Below the pieces are notes generated by a model. It was given only the letters and a program-made list of their open reading frames with translations, ran no database searches and was not told the DNA's origin. From positions 5,245,501-5,309,500 of the forward strand of contig NZ_JAJOZB010000001.1 of assembly GCF_023701745.1 (NCBI RefSeq): a DNA stretch of 64,000 nt, given 5' to 3'. Numbering within the stretch: the first letter of the stretch is position 1; every line of letters begins with the position of its first letter. The DNA comes from Streptomyces sp. RKAG293. Its GTDB lineage: Bacteria; Actinomycetota; Actinomycetes; Streptomycetales; Streptomycetaceae. Position numbers and translations under genes: made by a program. Shown piece by piece: positions 8,162 to 17,523 of the stretch.

Positions 8162-8858
8162 CCTCCCCGCGGTCGAGGCCCCCGCGGTCATCGAACTGCG
8201 TCAGGCGGGGCTCACCTATCCCGGCCCGCCGCCGGTCGCCGCGCTCACCGCCTGCGATCTGACGGTGGGAGCGGGCGAGTTCGTGACCGTCGTCGGCCCG
8301 TCCGGCTCCGGCAAGTCCACCTTCCTGAACATCGTGGGCCTGCTGGACGTGCCCACCTCCGGCAGCTACCTGCTCGACGGCATCGACACCGGCGCGCTCA
8401 AGGACGCCGACCGCACCGCGCTGCGCGGCCGGCGCATCGGCTTCGTCTTCCAGTCCTTCCACCTCCTGCCGTACCGCAGCGCCGTGGAGAACGTCCGGCT
8501 CGCCCTGCTGTACGGCGCCGTGCCGCGCGCCGCGTCCCACGAGCGGGCCCGCGAGGCGCTGGCCAGGGTGGGTCTCGGCCACCGGCTGGACGCCGCGCCC
8601 ACCCGGCTGTCCGGCGGCGAGCAGCAGCGGGTGGCCATCGCGCGCGCCCTGGTCTCCCGGCCGTCGCTGCTGCTCTGCGACGAGCCGACCGGCAACCTCG
8701 ACACCGCCACCGCGGGCGCGATCCTGGGCCTGCTCGACGAGTTGCACGCCGACGGCATGACGATCGTCGTCATCACCCACGACCCGCTGGTCGCGGCCCG
8801 CGGCGCGCGCACCGTCTCGATCCGCGACGGCGTGCTGACCGAACGGGCCACGGTGTGA
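8151..8858 (+). CDS. MacB/LolD-type ABC transporter ATPase
   Basis: 235 residues from a GTG overlapping the adaptor gene. Walker A is GPSGSGKST (49-57), the Q-loop lies around FVFQSFHLLPYRS, the ABC signature is LSGGEQQR (153-160) and Walker B is LLLCDEP (173-179) with GNLD following. The His switch is in VITHD. This pattern is typical of the MacB/LolD/FtsE branch, which powers extrusion of peptides, lipoproteins or antibiotics through a mechanotransmission permease. It overlaps the permease gene by 4 bases (GTGA). Confidence 0.95.
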   Translation: MVADLPAVEAPAVIELRQAGLTYPGPPPVAALTACDLTVGAGEFVTVVGPSGSGKSTFLNIVGLLDVPTSGSYLLDGIDTGALKDADRTALRGRRIGFVFQSFHLLPYRSAVENVRLALLYGAVPRAASHERAREALARVGLGHRLDAAPTRLSGGEQQRVAIARALVSRPSLLLCDEPTGNLDTATAGAILGLLDELHADGMTIVVITHDPLVAARGARTVSIRDGVLTERATV

Positions 8859-10132
8859 GGTTCCGGTCCGGCATGGGGTTCCGGTGGCGCGGGGCCGGCG
8901 GGAAGGGCGCGCGGCGTCCCGTCGAGCCGTCCGTCCTCCCGCTGCGCGAGCTGTTCTCCGAGTCGCTCGCCGGGATGCTGCAGCGCCCCGGCCGCTCCGC
9001 GCTCACCGCGCTCGGCACCGTCCTCGGCGTCGGCACGTTCGTGGCGATCCTCGGGCTGACGGCCACCACGTCCTCGCAGATCGACTCCCGCTTCGACCTG
9101 CTCACCGCGACCGAGGTGACGGTCGAGGACACCAGCGTCCAGCAGAACGCGTTCGCCGGGCCCGCCTTCCCGGCCGACGCCGACGAACGCGTCGGCCGGC
9201 TCGGCGGCGTGGAGCACGCCGGCGTGTACTGGACGGTGCACCCGGCCGGCAGCTCCACCGTCCGCTCCTCGCCGGTGGGCGCCGACTCCGGCGGCGAGGA
9301 GATCGGCATCGTCGCCGCGTCACCCGGCGCTCTCCTCGCGGCGGACCCGCACCTCGCGCAGGGCAGGCTCTACGACGGCTACCTGTCGCGGAGCGCGCAG
9401 CCGGTCGCCGTGATCGGCTCGGGCATCGCCGCCCGCCTCGGCATCACCACCCTGGAGACGTATCCGGCGGTCTTCATCGGCGATCAGCCGTTCACCGTGG
9501 TCGGGATCATCGACGACACCCGCCGCAAGGCGGACTTCCTGCTGTCGGTGATCGTGCCGCGCACCACCGCCGAGCGGGTCTGGGGGCCGCCGAGGGGCGG
9601 CGACGCCAGGATGCTGATCGCCACCAGGGTCGGCGCCGCCGGACAGATCGCCCATGAGGCCCCCACCGCGCTCCGCCCCGACCACCCCGAATACCTGAAG
9701 GCCGTCCCGCCGCCCGACCCCCGTACGCTGCGCGGCACCGTCACCGGCGACCTCAACCAGCTGTTCCTCCTCCTCGCGGCGATCTGCCTGGTCATCGGCG
9801 CCGTCGGCATCGCCAACACGACCCTGGTCGCGGTCCTGGAACGCACCGCCGAGATCGGGCTGCGCCGCGCCCTGGGCGCGCGGGGCCGGCACATCACCGC
9901 CCAGTTCCTGGCCGAGTCCGGCGCCCTGGGGGCGCTGGGCGGGCTGGTGGGCACCAGCCTCGGCGGCCTCACGGTCGTGATCGTCGCCCTCGTACGGGAC
10001 TGGACGCCGGTCGTCCATCCGCTGACGATCGCGTCCGCCCCGGTGATCGGGCTGCTCACGGGGCTGCTCGCCGGCCTCTACCCGGCCCTGCGGGCGTCGC
10101 GCATCCAGCCGGCGGAGGCGCTCCGCCGCTGA
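8855..10132 (+). CDS. MacB/FtsX-type ABC transporter permease
   Basis: 425 residues. One transmembrane helix near the N-terminus (about 48-70) is followed by a large extracytoplasmic MacB_PCD domain (about 75-290). Three more helices in an FtsX domain (about 300-420) include [20 protein letters not shown] and end in [18 protein letters not shown], the family's usual terminus. It pairs with the ATPase and the wall-binding adaptor upstream to give a complete tripartite exporter. The cargo cannot be told from sequence. Confidence 0.93.
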   Translation: MRFRSGMGFRWRGAGGKGARRPVEPSVLPLRELFSESLAGMLQRPGRSALTALGTVLGVGTFVAILGLTATTSSQIDSRFDLLTATEVTVEDTSVQQNAFAGPAFPADADERVGRLGGVEHAGVYWTVHPAGSSTVRSSPVGADSGGEEIGIVAASPGALLAADPHLAQGRLYDGYLSRSAQPVAVIGSGIAARLGITTLETYPAVFIGDQPFTVVGIIDDTRRKADFLLSVIVPRTTAERVWGPPRGGDARMLIATRVGAAGQIAHEAPTALRPDHPEYLKAVPPPDPRTLRGTVTGDLNQLFLLLAAICLVIGAVGIANTTLVAVLERTAEIGLRRALGARGRHITAQFLAESGALGALGGLVGTSLGGLTVVIVALVRDWTPVVHPLTIASAPVIGLLTGLLAGLYPALRASRIQPAEALRR

Positions 10133-10135
10133 TCG

Positions 10136-10203
10136 TCGGCTGATCCGTCGGGGAACCGTCGGGGAACCGGCGGGGAATCGTCGGCTGATCCGGCGGGGAA
10201 ACG
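10136..10203. repeat. Tandem 11-12 bp repeats after the permease gene
   Basis: Six imperfect units: GTCGGCTGATCC twice (10136-10147 and 10181-10192), GTCGGGGAACC twice in a row (10148-10169), and GGCGGGGAATC and GGCGGGGAAAC. They fill the gap between the exporter permease and menG. No function is evident. Slippage is the likely origin. Confidence 0.75.
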
Positions 10204-10259
10204 ACGGTCCGCAGGCGACCCCGGGCCGGAGTGGCGGGCGCGGGGTGGAGAATGGGCCC

Positions 10260-10958
10260 GTGACCCGAGCCTCCCTGGAAAAGCAGCCGCACGAAGTCGC
10301 CGCGATGTTCGACGACGTAGCCGCCAAGTACGACCTGACGAACGACGTGCTGTCACTCGGCCAGGCCCGGCTGTGGCGCAAGGCCGTCGCGCAGGCCCTC
10401 GACGTCCGGCCCGGCGAGCGCGTCCTCGACCTCGGTGCCGGGACCGGCACCTCCTCGCTGCCCTTCGTCGCGGCGGGCGCCCAGGTCGTCCCGTGCGACT
10501 TCTCCGTCGGCATGCTGCGCGAGGGCAAGAAGCGCCACCCGACCCTGCCGCTCACGGCGGGCGACGCGACCAGGCTGCCGTTCGCCGACGGAGTCTTCGA
10601 CGCGGTCACCATCTCCTTCGCGCTCCGCAACGTGCACGACACGGACGCCGGGCTGCGCGAGATGCTGCGCGTCACCAAGCCGGGCGGCCGCGTCGTGATC
10701 TGCGAATTCAGCAGCCCGACGTTCAAGCCGTTCCGCACCGTCTACACCGAGTACCTGATGCGGGCCCTGCCGCCGGTCGCGACCGCGGTGAGCAGCAACC
10801 CGGACGCGTACGTCTATCTCGCCGAGTCCATCCGCGCCTGGCCCGACCAGGCCGCGCTCGCCTCCCGGCTGCAGGAGGCCGGCTGGGCCAAGGTCGCCTG
10901 GCGCAACCTCACCGGCGGTGTCGTCGCGCTGCACAGGGCAGCGAAGATCGGTCAATAA
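10260..10958 (+). CDS. menG: Demethylmenaquinone methyltransferase
   Basis: 232 residues. It catalyses the last step of menaquinone synthesis, C-methylation of demethylmenaquinone using S-adenosylmethionine. The N-terminus ([20 protein letters not shown], then AAKYDLTND) is typical of actinobacterial MenG/UbiE. Motif I is VLDLGAGTG (55-63), and motif II/III around [17 protein letters not shown] matches UbiE family signatures. I chose the GTG at 10260 because GGAG lies 9 bases ahead and the protein then starts like its relatives. An in-frame GTG at 10245 would overlap that Shine-Dalgarno. Monocistronic, in the same quinone neighbourhood as mqnC. Confidence 0.93.
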   Translation: MTRASLEKQPHEVAAMFDDVAAKYDLTNDVLSLGQARLWRKAVAQALDVRPGERVLDLGAGTGTSSLPFVAAGAQVVPCDFSVGMLREGKKRHPTLPLTAGDATRLPFADGVFDAVTISFALRNVHDTDAGLREMLRVTKPGGRVVICEFSSPTFKPFRTVYTEYLMRALPPVATAVSSNPDAYVYLAESIRAWPDQAALASRLQEAGWAKVAWRNLTGGVVALHRAAKIGQ

Positions 10959-11064
10959 CCGGGCAGTTGTGAGGTCGGTGACAATAAACTCCGGGGTCTG
11001 AACGAGGACGGCCGTTCCCCGACGGCCGTTCCCCGACACACGATCCCGACACCCGGAGTGCCCC

Positions 11065-13212
11065 ATGCCGTTCTGCCCCGCCTGCGGCAACGCGTCGTCG
11101 GACGATGCACGTTTCTGCATGAGATGCGGCCGTGAACTGGGGGCGCCCCCGATACCGGGGCGGCCGCCGGCCGAGGGGCAGGAGCCGCCGCCCGAGGGGC
11201 AGGAATCGCCGGTGAGCGGCCAGGCGCCGCCCGTCCCGGGACAGCCGCCGGTTCCGGGACAGCCGCCCGTTCCGGGTCAGCCGCCGGCCCCGCCGACCGC
11301 ACCGCCCACGTACGGCGGGCCGCCCTACGGTCCGCCCGCGTCCGGGCCGCCCGTTTACGCCCCGCCCGCCTACGCGCCACCGCCGTACGCCCCGACCGCG
11401 TACGCCCCTACCGCGTACGCCCCCGTGCCGCAGGGGCCCTCGCCCATCGCCCTGTTCCTGCGCCGCACCTTCTCCGGCGACTGGACGGGACCGCTCAAGG
11501 CGGGCCTGTGGCCCACCGCCGTGCTGCTGGCGTTGGCCGCACTGCTGGCGACGCAGTCCAACCGGCAGACCGACGAGGCCGACCTCGGCTACGGCGACCG
11601 GCTGCGCGGCTACCTCGCGATGGTCCTCCAGGGCGTCGGCGGCATCTTCGGCGCCAAGATCACGCCGGGCGACGGCGGTTCGTCCTCCGACGACTACGAC
11701 GGCAGCACCGCCGCCCCCTTCCTGCGCTCGTCGACCCAGGACACCTTCACCCTGTCGATCGTGCCGCTGGTGGTCACCATCCTGTGGGCCCTCGCCCTCG
11801 TCCTGGCCCTGCGCCACCTGCGCCGCACGCAGACCGGCGCCGAGGCGGCGATCCGGGTGGCGGCGGTGTGCACGGCCGCCGCACTCGTCCTGGCGCTCGT
11901 CGCCCAGCCGAGTCTCACGGTGACGGACGGGGAGTCCGGGGACCGGATCGACATCACGTCCGGCCCGTTCACCGTGCTCCTGTGGACCTTCGTGCTCAGC
12001 CTGCTGGTGGGCCTGTTCGTGCTGTGCCGCGACCGGCTGGACGGACACCTGTCGACCAGCCCGGGACTGGCCGCCGCGACCCGCGCCCTGCGGGCCGCGA
12101 TCCTGGCGCTCGGCATCGGGGTGGGCGGGTGCGCGCTCATCGTCCTGATCGTCGTGGCCGATCACTCCGACGAGATGGACAACGGGTCCTGGATGGGCAT
12201 CTCGTTGCTGATCGTGAACGCGGGGCTCTCGGCCCTGGGCCTCGCCTGGGGAGTGCCGGTCGAAGCGACCCGGTCGGGATCCGGCTACGAAAGCGAGCGG
12301 CTCGGCCTCTCCGACCTGGGGAAGTTCGGTGACGGCTGGGCCGTTCCCGGCGCCCTCGCCGCCGGTGTGGTCTGCGCGCTGATCCTCGGCGTGGTGGCCG
12401 TCCGCCGCTGCGCCGACCGGCGCGAGCAGTGGCTGGCGGCCGGCTTCTACGCGGGGCTCTTCGTCCTGCTGATCGCGATCGGCGGCACGAAGGGCACGTA
12501 CGCGGAGGGCACCAGGTCCGCGACGGTGGAGGCCGCCTCCAGCGTTCCGGAAGCGCTGCTCTTCGGGCTGCTGTGGGCCTTCGGCGGGGTGCTCGCCGTG
12601 ACGTTCATCCTGCGGGTGCGCGCGGGAGGTCCGGGCGGCACGCCCGGATACCCGCCCGCCTACCCGCCGGGCTACGGGCAGCCCTCACAGCCTTTGCAAC
12701 CTTCGCAGCCCTCACAGCCGGGGTTCGTGCCGGCGCAGGACGTGCCGGCGCAGGACCTCCCGTCGTACGGCGGGCAGCCGTACGACGCGCCGTCGGCCGG
12801 CGGTTTCACGGAACCCGAGCTGCTGCTGAACCTCAACGCCCCGGCCGGGAAGCCGGGCCGGGCGCCCCGCAACCGGCTGCTCGTGGTCGGGCTGATCATG
12901 CTGGGCGCGTTCGCGATCGGGGGCGTGGCCACCGCGGGCGTGATCATGTTCAACCGGAACGACGACAAGCCGGCGACTCCGTCCTCCTGCCCGTCCGCGC
13001 CCGCCTCCTCCGGGGACAGCACGGAGTTGTGCGCCGAGTCCCCGTCCCCAGGCGACGACAGCCCGTCCGACGAGCCGAGCCCGTCCGACAGCACGTCCGA
13101 CGAGCCGAGCCCCTCCGACAGCCCCTCCGACACCCCGTCCGAGACCCCGACCGACGATCCGTTCGGCAGCCCGTCGGACTCCCCGGCCGGCCTCCCGAGC
13201 AGCGCCGTCTGA
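11065..13212 (+). CDS. Zinc-ribbon multi-pass membrane protein
   Basis: 715 residues, function unknown. The N-terminus is a zinc ribbon with CPAC (Cys4, Cys7) and CMRC (Cys18, Cys21). A long Pro/Gly/Tyr-rich region follows (about 28-125) with repeats of PPVPGQ and YAPPAYAP. Residues about 145-520 hold several hydrophobic segments (I count roughly eight), including VLLALAALLATQS and TVLLWTFVLSLLVGLFVLC. A second Pro/Gln-rich linker (about 525-560) leads to a further transmembrane segment (LLVVGLIMLGAFAIGGVA, about 610-630). The C-terminal tail is an acidic PSD/SPSD repeat. It probably spans the membrane with the zinc ribbon inside and the Ser/Pro tail outside. Downstream is a strong hairpin. 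Confidence 0.85.
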   Translation: MPFCPACGNASSDDARFCMRCGRELGAPPIPGRPPAEGQEPPPEGQESPVSGQAPPVPGQPPVPGQPPVPGQPPAPPTAPPTYGGPPYGPPASGPPVYAPPAYAPPPYAPTAYAPTAYAPVPQGPSPIALFLRRTFSGDWTGPLKAGLWPTAVLLALAALLATQSNRQTDEADLGYGDRLRGYLAMVLQGVGGIFGAKITPGDGGSSSDDYDGSTAAPFLRSSTQDTFTLSIVPLVVTILWALALVLALRHLRRTQTGAEAAIRVAAVCTAAALVLALVAQPSLTVTDGESGDRIDITSGPFTVLLWTFVLSLLVGLFVLCRDRLDGHLSTSPGLAAATRALRAAILALGIGVGGCALIVLIVVADHSDEMDNGSWMGISLLIVNAGLSALGLAWGVPVEATRSGSGYESERLGLSDLGKFGDGWAVPGALAAGVVCALILGVVAVRRCADRREQWLAAGFYAGLFVLLIAIGGTKGTYAEGTRSATVEAASSVPEALLFGLLWAFGGVLAVTFILRVRAGGPGGTPGYPPAYPPGYGQPSQPLQPSQPSQPGFVPAQDVPAQDLPSYGGQPYDAPSAGGFTEPELLLNLNAPAGKPGRAPRNRLLVVGLIMLGAFAIGGVATAGVIMFNRNDDKPATPSSCPSAPASSGDSTELCAESPSPGDDSPSDEPSPSDSTSDEPSPSDSPSDTPSETPTDDPFGSPSDSPAGLPSSAV

Positions 13213-13247
13213 GGAACCCGGGGAGCTCGGAGCGTCCCGCACCGAGA

Positions 13248-13273
13248 GCCGCCGCCCGCACCCGGGCGGCGGC
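13248..13273 (+). terminator. GC-rich hairpin terminator
   Basis: GCCGCCGCCCG and its exact complement CGGGCGGCGGC are separated by 4 bases, 35 bp after the zinc-ribbon gene and ahead of the next gene. There is no U-run, as is common in streptomycetes. Confidence 0.65.
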
Positions 13274-13325
13274 CTCATAGACTCGGTAGGAGCCAAGACC
13301 CCTCGCCGAGACCGGAGAGCCCACC

Positions 13326-14612
13326 GTGACCGACACCGCCCTGTCCGAGAACAGCGCCGATGTGATCGTCGTCGGCGCCGGGCCCGCCGGTTCGACGACC
13401 GCGTACTACCTGGCCAAGGCGGGACTCGACGTCCTCCTCCTGGAGAAGACCGCGTTCCCGCGCGAGAAGGTCTGCGGCGACGGGCTGACCCCGCGCGCCA
13501 CCAAGCAGCTCGTCGGCATGGGCATCGACATCTCCGAAGAGGCCGGCTGGCTCCGCAACAAGGGGCTGCGCATCATCGGCGGCGGCGTCCGCCTCCAGCT
13601 CGACTGGCCGGACCTCGCCTCGTACCCGGACTACGGACTCGTCCGCAAGCGCGAGGACTTCGACGAGCTGCTCGCCCGCCAGGCCCAGAAGGCCGGCGCC
13701 CGGCTGCACGAGCGCTGCAACGTCGGCGCCCCGATCCGTGACGAGCGCACCGGCCACATCATCGGCGTCGAGGCCAAGCTCGGCGAGGAGAAGACCCCGG
13801 TCACCTTCCACGCCCCGCTGGTCGTGGCCGCCGACGGCAACTCGACGCGGCTGTCCCTGCACATGGGCCTGCACCGCCGCGAGGACCGCCCGATGGGCGT
13901 CGCGGTCCGCACGTACTTCACCTCGCCCCGCCACGACGACGACTACCTCGAATCCTGGCTGGAACTCTGGGACAAGCGCGGCACCGAGGACCGGCTGCTG
14001 CCCGGCTACGGCTGGATCTTCGGCATGGGCGACGGCACGAGCAACGTCGGCCTCGGCATCCTCAACTCGTCGAAGGCCTTCCGGGAGCTGGACTGGCGCG
14101 AGGTCCTCAAGACGTGGTGCGCCTCCATGCCCGCCGACTGGGGCTACACCGAGGAGAACCAGGTCGGCCCCATCCGCGGCGCCGCCCTCCCGATGGCCTT
14201 CAACCGCCAGCCGCACTACACCAAGGGCCTGCTGCTCGTCGGCGACGCCGGCGGCCTCGTCAACCCGTTCAACGGCGAGGGCATCGCCTATGCGATGGAA
14301 TCCGGTCAGATCGCCGCCGACGTCATCGTCCAGGCCCACGCCCGCCAGACCCCCGCCCAGCGCGAACTGGCGCTGCACAACTACCCGCGCATCCTCAAGG
14401 AGACGTACGGCGGTTACTACACGCTGGGCCGCGCCTTCGTGAAGCTCATCGGCAACCCGCGGGTCATGAAGGTCATCACCGAGCGCGGTCTCACCCACCC
14501 GGTCCTGATGCGCTTCACCCTCAAGATGCTCGCCAACCTCACGGACCCGACCGGCGGCGACGCGATGGACCGCATCATCAACGGCCTGAGCAAGGTCGCC
14601 CCGAACTCCTGA
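13326..14612 (+). CDS. Geranylgeranyl reductase family FAD-dependent oxidoreductase
   Basis: 428 residues from a GTG. Residues 13-45 are a Rossmann FAD-binding fold (VIVVGAGPAGSTTAYYLAKA). A later second FAD contact is LLVGDAGGLVNPFNGEGIAYA, here cited as the GDAGG block near residue 310. The family saturates isoprenoid double bonds. In mycobacteria the homologue MenJ reduces one isoprene unit of menaquinone. Since Streptomyces makes partly hydrogenated menaquinones and mqnC and menG are nearby, action on the menaquinone side chain is a reasonable inference. Preceded and followed by hairpin terminators, so it is likely monocistronic. Confidence 0.88.
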   Translation: MTDTALSENSADVIVVGAGPAGSTTAYYLAKAGLDVLLLEKTAFPREKVCGDGLTPRATKQLVGMGIDISEEAGWLRNKGLRIIGGGVRLQLDWPDLASYPDYGLVRKREDFDELLARQAQKAGARLHERCNVGAPIRDERTGHIIGVEAKLGEEKTPVTFHAPLVVAADGNSTRLSLHMGLHRREDRPMGVAVRTYFTSPRHDDDYLESWLELWDKRGTEDRLLPGYGWIFGMGDGTSNVGLGILNSSKAFRELDWREVLKTWCASMPADWGYTEENQVGPIRGAALPMAFNRQPHYTKGLLLVGDAGGLVNPFNGEGIAYAMESGQIAADVIVQAHARQTPAQRELALHNYPRILKETYGGYYTLGRAFVKLIGNPRVMKVITERGLTHPVLMRFTLKMLANLTDPTGGDAMDRIINGLSKVAPNS

Positions 14613-14638
14613 GGCGAGGCTCCTGGCAGGTGGGTGCC

Positions 14639-14679
14639 GACGCGCGCCGGGAGGCGGTTCCCCGCCCTCCCGGCGCGTC
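14639..14679. terminator. Bidirectional terminator between convergent genes
   Basis: GACGCGC(G)CCGGGAGG pairs with CCTCCCGGCGCGTC across a 10-base loop. It lies between the stop of the reductase gene and the stop of the convergent cyclophilin gene and can serve both. Confidence 0.7.
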
Positions 14680-14691
14680 CGTCATGCCTGG

Positions 14692-15195
14692 TCAGGCGCC
14701 GACGACTCCGGAACCGGAGATGGTGACCTTCGCGGAGGTCTTGCCGCTCCGGGAGCCGTAGCCCTCGATCTTCGTGACCAGGTCCTGGCTGGCCTGGTCG
14801 GCGACCTCGCCGAAGACGACGTGCTTGCCGTCGAGGTGCGGCGTCGCCACGGTGGTGATGAAGAACTGCGAGCCGTTGGTGTTCGGCCCGGCGTTCGCCA
14901 TCGACAGCAGGCCCGGCTTGGTGTGCTTGCGGGTGAAGTTCTCGTCCGCGAACTTCGCGCCGTAGATGCTCTTGCCGCCGGTGCCGTCACCGCGGGTGAA
15001 GTCGCCGCCCTGGAGCATGAAGCCCGGGATGACGCGGTGGAACGAGGACCCCTCGTAGCCGAAGCCCTGCTCGCCGGTGGCGAGCGCGCGGAAGTTCTCC
15101 ACGGTCTTGGGGGCCACGTCGTCGTAGAGGTTGAAGGTGATGCGCCCGGCGGGGGCGTCATCGATGGTGATGTCGAAGTACACGCTGATCGTCAT
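14692..15195 (-). CDS. Cyclophilin-type peptidyl-prolyl cis-trans isomerase
   Basis: 167 residues covering a single cyclophilin domain without signal peptide, so cytoplasmic. It speeds up Xaa-Pro bond isomerisation. The catalytic signature is [15 protein letters not shown] with Arg54, followed by GTGGKSIYG and NGSQFFIT. Other conserved positions ([14 protein letters not shown]) are present. The ATG at 15195 gives the usual MTISVYFD start, with a G6 stretch directly ahead. An ATG 9 bases upstream is possible. Downstream hairpin shared with the reductase gene. Confidence 0.95.
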   Translation of the reverse strand: MTISVYFDITIDDAPAGRITFNLYDDVAPKTVENFRALATGEQGFGYEGSSFHRVIPGFMLQGGDFTRGDGTGGKSIYGAKFADENFTRKHTKPGLLSMANAGPNTNGSQFFITTVATPHLDGKHVVFGEVADQASQDLVTKIEGYGSRSGKTSAKVTISGSGVVGA

Positions 15196-15277
15196 GCCCC
15201 CCATCCTGACACCCCGAGCCCCTATGGGCCGATTCCTGGGGGTCCGGCACGCGTCACAACTGCTCTGACCTGGCCTT

Positions 15278-15709
15278 TCACAGCTCGAACCAGACGGACT
15301 TCCCCGGCCCCGCGTCGGTCGGCCGCACCCCCCAGTCGGTGGCACAGTCCCCGATGAGCGCCAGCCCCCGCCCCGACTCGTCACCCCCCTCGGCCGCCCG
15401 CCCGGCAGGCAGCCCCGGCGCGAAGTCGTGCACGAGGACGCGCAGCGTCTCGCAGGCGTCGCGGCCGGTGTCGGTGTCGGTCGCCGTGCGGCGCCCGGTC
15501 CACTCGGCCGAAAGCGTCACGGGTATCGAACAGCCGCTGCTGTGACACGCGTTGACCGCGTTCGTCACGGCCTCGGACGTCAACAGCAGCGCCGTATCAG
15601 TGAGATCGTCCCGCCGCGCACTCCGCAGGAGCGCACGAACGGCTTCACGAGCGGACCGCACCCAGACGGGGTCGGGCGGGAAGACTAGGGAAAAGTCGGG
15701 TCCTGGCAT
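15278..15709 (-). CDS. ATP-binding protein, anti-sigma-type HATPase_c (cassette 1)
   Basis: 143 residues. A GHKL ATPase domain of the RsbW/SpoIIAB-like type: N-box region [14 protein letters not shown] (about 42-55), a G1-like VHDFAPGLP and a G2-like [17 protein letters not shown]. It is divergent from the XRE gene at 15932 and its DUF397 partner. The same trio recurs at 36413-38205. In WhiJ/AbaA-like loci of streptomycetes such ATPases, XRE proteins and DUF397 proteins act together in development or antibiotic control; the role here is inferred from that. Confidence 0.85.
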   Translation of the reverse strand: MPGPDFSLVFPPDPVWVRSAREAVRALLRSARRDDLTDTALLLTSEAVTNAVNACHSSGCSIPVTLSAEWTGRRTATDTDTGRDACETLRVLVHDFAPGLPAGRAAEGGDESGRGLALIGDCATDWGVRPTDAGPGKSVWFEL

Positions 15710-15746
15710 GACGTGATGCCTCCGGGTGTCCGGTTGCCCTCAATGT

Positions 15747-15763
15747 ATTGACGCAGGGTCAAT
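15747..15763. promoter_or_regulatory. ATTGAC/GTCAAT dyad in divergent promoter region
   Basis: ATTGAC, 5 bases, then GTCAAT, a perfect 6-bp dyad 38 bp upstream of the ATPase start and 170 bp upstream of the XRE start. It could be the operator of the XRE regulator. TTGACG at 15815 with TAGCGA at 15836 (15-base spacer) is a possible, slightly short-spaced promoter for the XRE gene. Confidence 0.35.
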
Positions 15764-15931
15764 TCACCCTGGAGAAGCGGTGCTTCCGTTTCGCAAGGGG
15801 TGGGCTGGTCATTCTTGACGGTAGAGACCCACGTGTAGCGATTGCAACCCAATCGCCGGAACTGCTCCGAACGAGTGGACCGCGCCCCCGACCGACGGGC
15901 AGACTGCCCATGATCCGTCGAGGAGGTAGTG

Positions 15932-16822
15932 ATGGGCCTGAGGTCCAACCCGTCGCAACGGCAACGCCGCTTGGGTGCGGAACTGCGCAGGCTTCGCGAG
16001 CTGAGCGGCATGTCCGCCACCGACGCCGGAGCCCTCGCCGGGCTGGGGCGCGCCCACATGAGCCACATCGAAATGGGCCGAACCGCCATTCCCGAGGAGA
16101 AACTACGCGCGCTGGCGCACGCCTACGGTTGCAACAGTCAGGCGCTGGTCGACGCGCTGGTCGCGATGGGGCGCTCGACAGGCAAGGGATGGTGGACGGA
16201 GTACCAGGATTCTCTCTCCGCTTCGGTGCTCGATCTGGCCGAATTGGAGGCGAGCAGCACAGCCCTCCGGAACTTCGAGTGGGTGTACGTGCACGGCCTG
16301 CTGCAGACGCCCGAGTACATGCGTGCGCTGTTCGAGATCGGCAACCGCGACGCCAGTCCCGATGAGCTCGACCGGGCCGTCGACTTCCGGCTCCGTCGCC
16401 AGGAGATCCTCAAGGGCGATACGCCGCTGGTTCTGCACATGGTGATTCATGAGGCTGCGCTGCACATGCAATTCGTCGGCGCCGAGATCATGCGCCGCCA
16501 GATCGAGCACCTCGTGGACCTGTCGCGGCTGCCCCATGTCGGGATCCAGATCCTGCCCTTCACCGCCCAGACCTACCCGGCGGGCTTCGGAACCCCCTTC
16601 GCTCTGTTCGATTCATCCGCTCCCGAGTTGGGAACTGTGCACCTGGAGCATCCCGTTGCTCCGCTCTATCTCGGGGATCCTGCACACCTGACCCGGTTCA
16701 CCGAGGCGTTCGAACAACTGAGTACGGTGGCTCTGCCACCGCTCGACCCCGAACCCGAGTCCAAGTTCCACGCGCGGAAGGACTCCCTGGGGCTGGTGCA
16801 GCACCTGCTCTATCGCATGTGA
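15932..16822 (+). CDS. XRE-family regulator with DUF5753 domain (cassette 1)
   Basis: 296 residues. The N-terminal helix-turn-helix (about 8-65) reads RQRRLGAELRRLRELSGMSA, then LAGLGRAHMSHIEMGR. The rest (about 100-285) is a DUF5753 sensor-like domain with the characteristic VHGLLQTPEYMRA and LHMVIHEAALHMQF. AGGAGG lies 5 bases before the ATG at 15932. A GTG 3 bases upstream would be too close. This is the WhiJ-like family, usually partnered by a DUF397 protein, which follows here after 11 bases. It very likely binds DNA near its own promoter. Confidence 0.93.
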   Translation: MGLRSNPSQRQRRLGAELRRLRELSGMSATDAGALAGLGRAHMSHIEMGRTAIPEEKLRALAHAYGCNSQALVDALVAMGRSTGKGWWTEYQDSLSASVLDLAELEASSTALRNFEWVYVHGLLQTPEYMRALFEIGNRDASPDELDRAVDFRLRRQEILKGDTPLVLHMVIHEAALHMQFVGAEIMRRQIEHLVDLSRLPHVGIQILPFTAQTYPAGFGTPFALFDSSAPELGTVHLEHPVAPLYLGDPAHLTRFTEAFEQLSTVALPPLDPEPESKFHARKDSLGLVQHLLYRM

Positions 16823-16833
16823 AGGGGAGATCG

Positions 16834-17031
16834 ATGACGGATCGGATATGGCAGAAGTCGAGCTTCAGTGGCACGGGAATGTCTGACAGCTGCCTCGAAG
16901 TGACGGCGGACCCCACCGGCCGCATCCTGTTCCGCGAGGGCGACCGCCCCAGCGAGGTCCTCACCACCACCCCCGCCCACTGGGCGGCGTTCCTCCGCGC
17001 GATCAAGACCGGCGAAGCCGGCCCGTCGTAA
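16834..17031 (+). CDS. DUF397 small protein (cassette 1)
   Basis: 65 residues with the family core WQKSSFSGTGMSDSCLEV near the N-terminus and VLTTTPAHWAAFLRAIK near the C-terminus. AAGGGGAG precedes the ATG. An upstream in-frame GTG at 16819 would overlap the XRE stop. DUF397 proteins accompany WhiJ-type XRE regulators and are thought to modulate them. The paralogue at 38011 shares WQKSSFS and the closing FLRAIKTGE-like stretch. Confidence 0.9.
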   Translation: MTDRIWQKSSFSGTGMSDSCLEVTADPTGRILFREGDRPSEVLTTTPAHWAAFLRAIKTGEAGPS

Positions 17032-17070
17032 TCGGCTCAATCCCGGGGGGCGGGGGGCGGGGGCCGGGGG

Positions 17071-17421
17071 TCACAGCCACCGCTGGGCCGCCTCGACGCT
17101 GTCGCCGCCGCTGGCGTTGAACGCGATCGCGGCTCCGGGCGCGTGCAGCCGGACCAGGTTCACGACCTGCTCGAAGAACGTCAGCAGGGGCTCGGGCTTG
17201 CGGATCCCACCGCCGATGACGACGACGTCCCAGGCGCGTTCGGACAGTGCGGCGACGACCATGGACTCGGCGGATGCGTCCGGCGCGATGAGCGCCATGG
17301 ACGCATCGATGGCGTGATCGCCAAAACGGGCCAGCTCCTTGTCCAGGAGGGCGCGCAGGGCACCCCCGTCCATACCTGGCACTGCGAGCGGATCGAAACC
17401 GAGCACGAGAGCAGAAGGCAT
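17071..17421 (-). CDS. Conserved hypothetical protein, unknown function
   Basis: 116 residues from an ATG at 17421, with AGG about 6 bases upstream. An upstream in-frame start (17496) would add 25 poorly coding residues. A Rossmann-like alternation is visible: ALVLGFDPLAVPG at the N-terminus, a central DASMALIAPDASAES, then WDVVVIGGGIRKPEP and AAIAFNASGGDSVEAAQRWL-like ending. The GGGIRKPEP stretch could be a nucleotide- or phosphate-binding loop. No family name or catalytic residue can be given. It lies alone at the edge of the gene-poor 17.5-18.3 kb stretch. Confidence 0.7.
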   Translation of the reverse strand: MPSALVLGFDPLAVPGMDGGALRALLDKELARFGDHAIDASMALIAPDASAESMVVAALSERAWDVVVIGGGIRKPEPLLTFFEQVVNLVRLHAPGAAIAFNASGGDSVEAAQRWL

Positions 17422-17523
17422 GCCCTGCTTGACGACCGGCCGACCCCACCGGTTCCCACCCCGCGATCTGCTGCGGAGCGGGTGGTTGGGTTTCAAGCGG
17501 TGCCAAGTTGGGCGGTCCGCTGC

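Noticed and set aside
10136-10203. Possible CRISPR array from the short repeats after the permease gene
   Set aside because: Units are 11-12 bp, adjacent without spacers, and there are no cas genes; simple tandem duplication.
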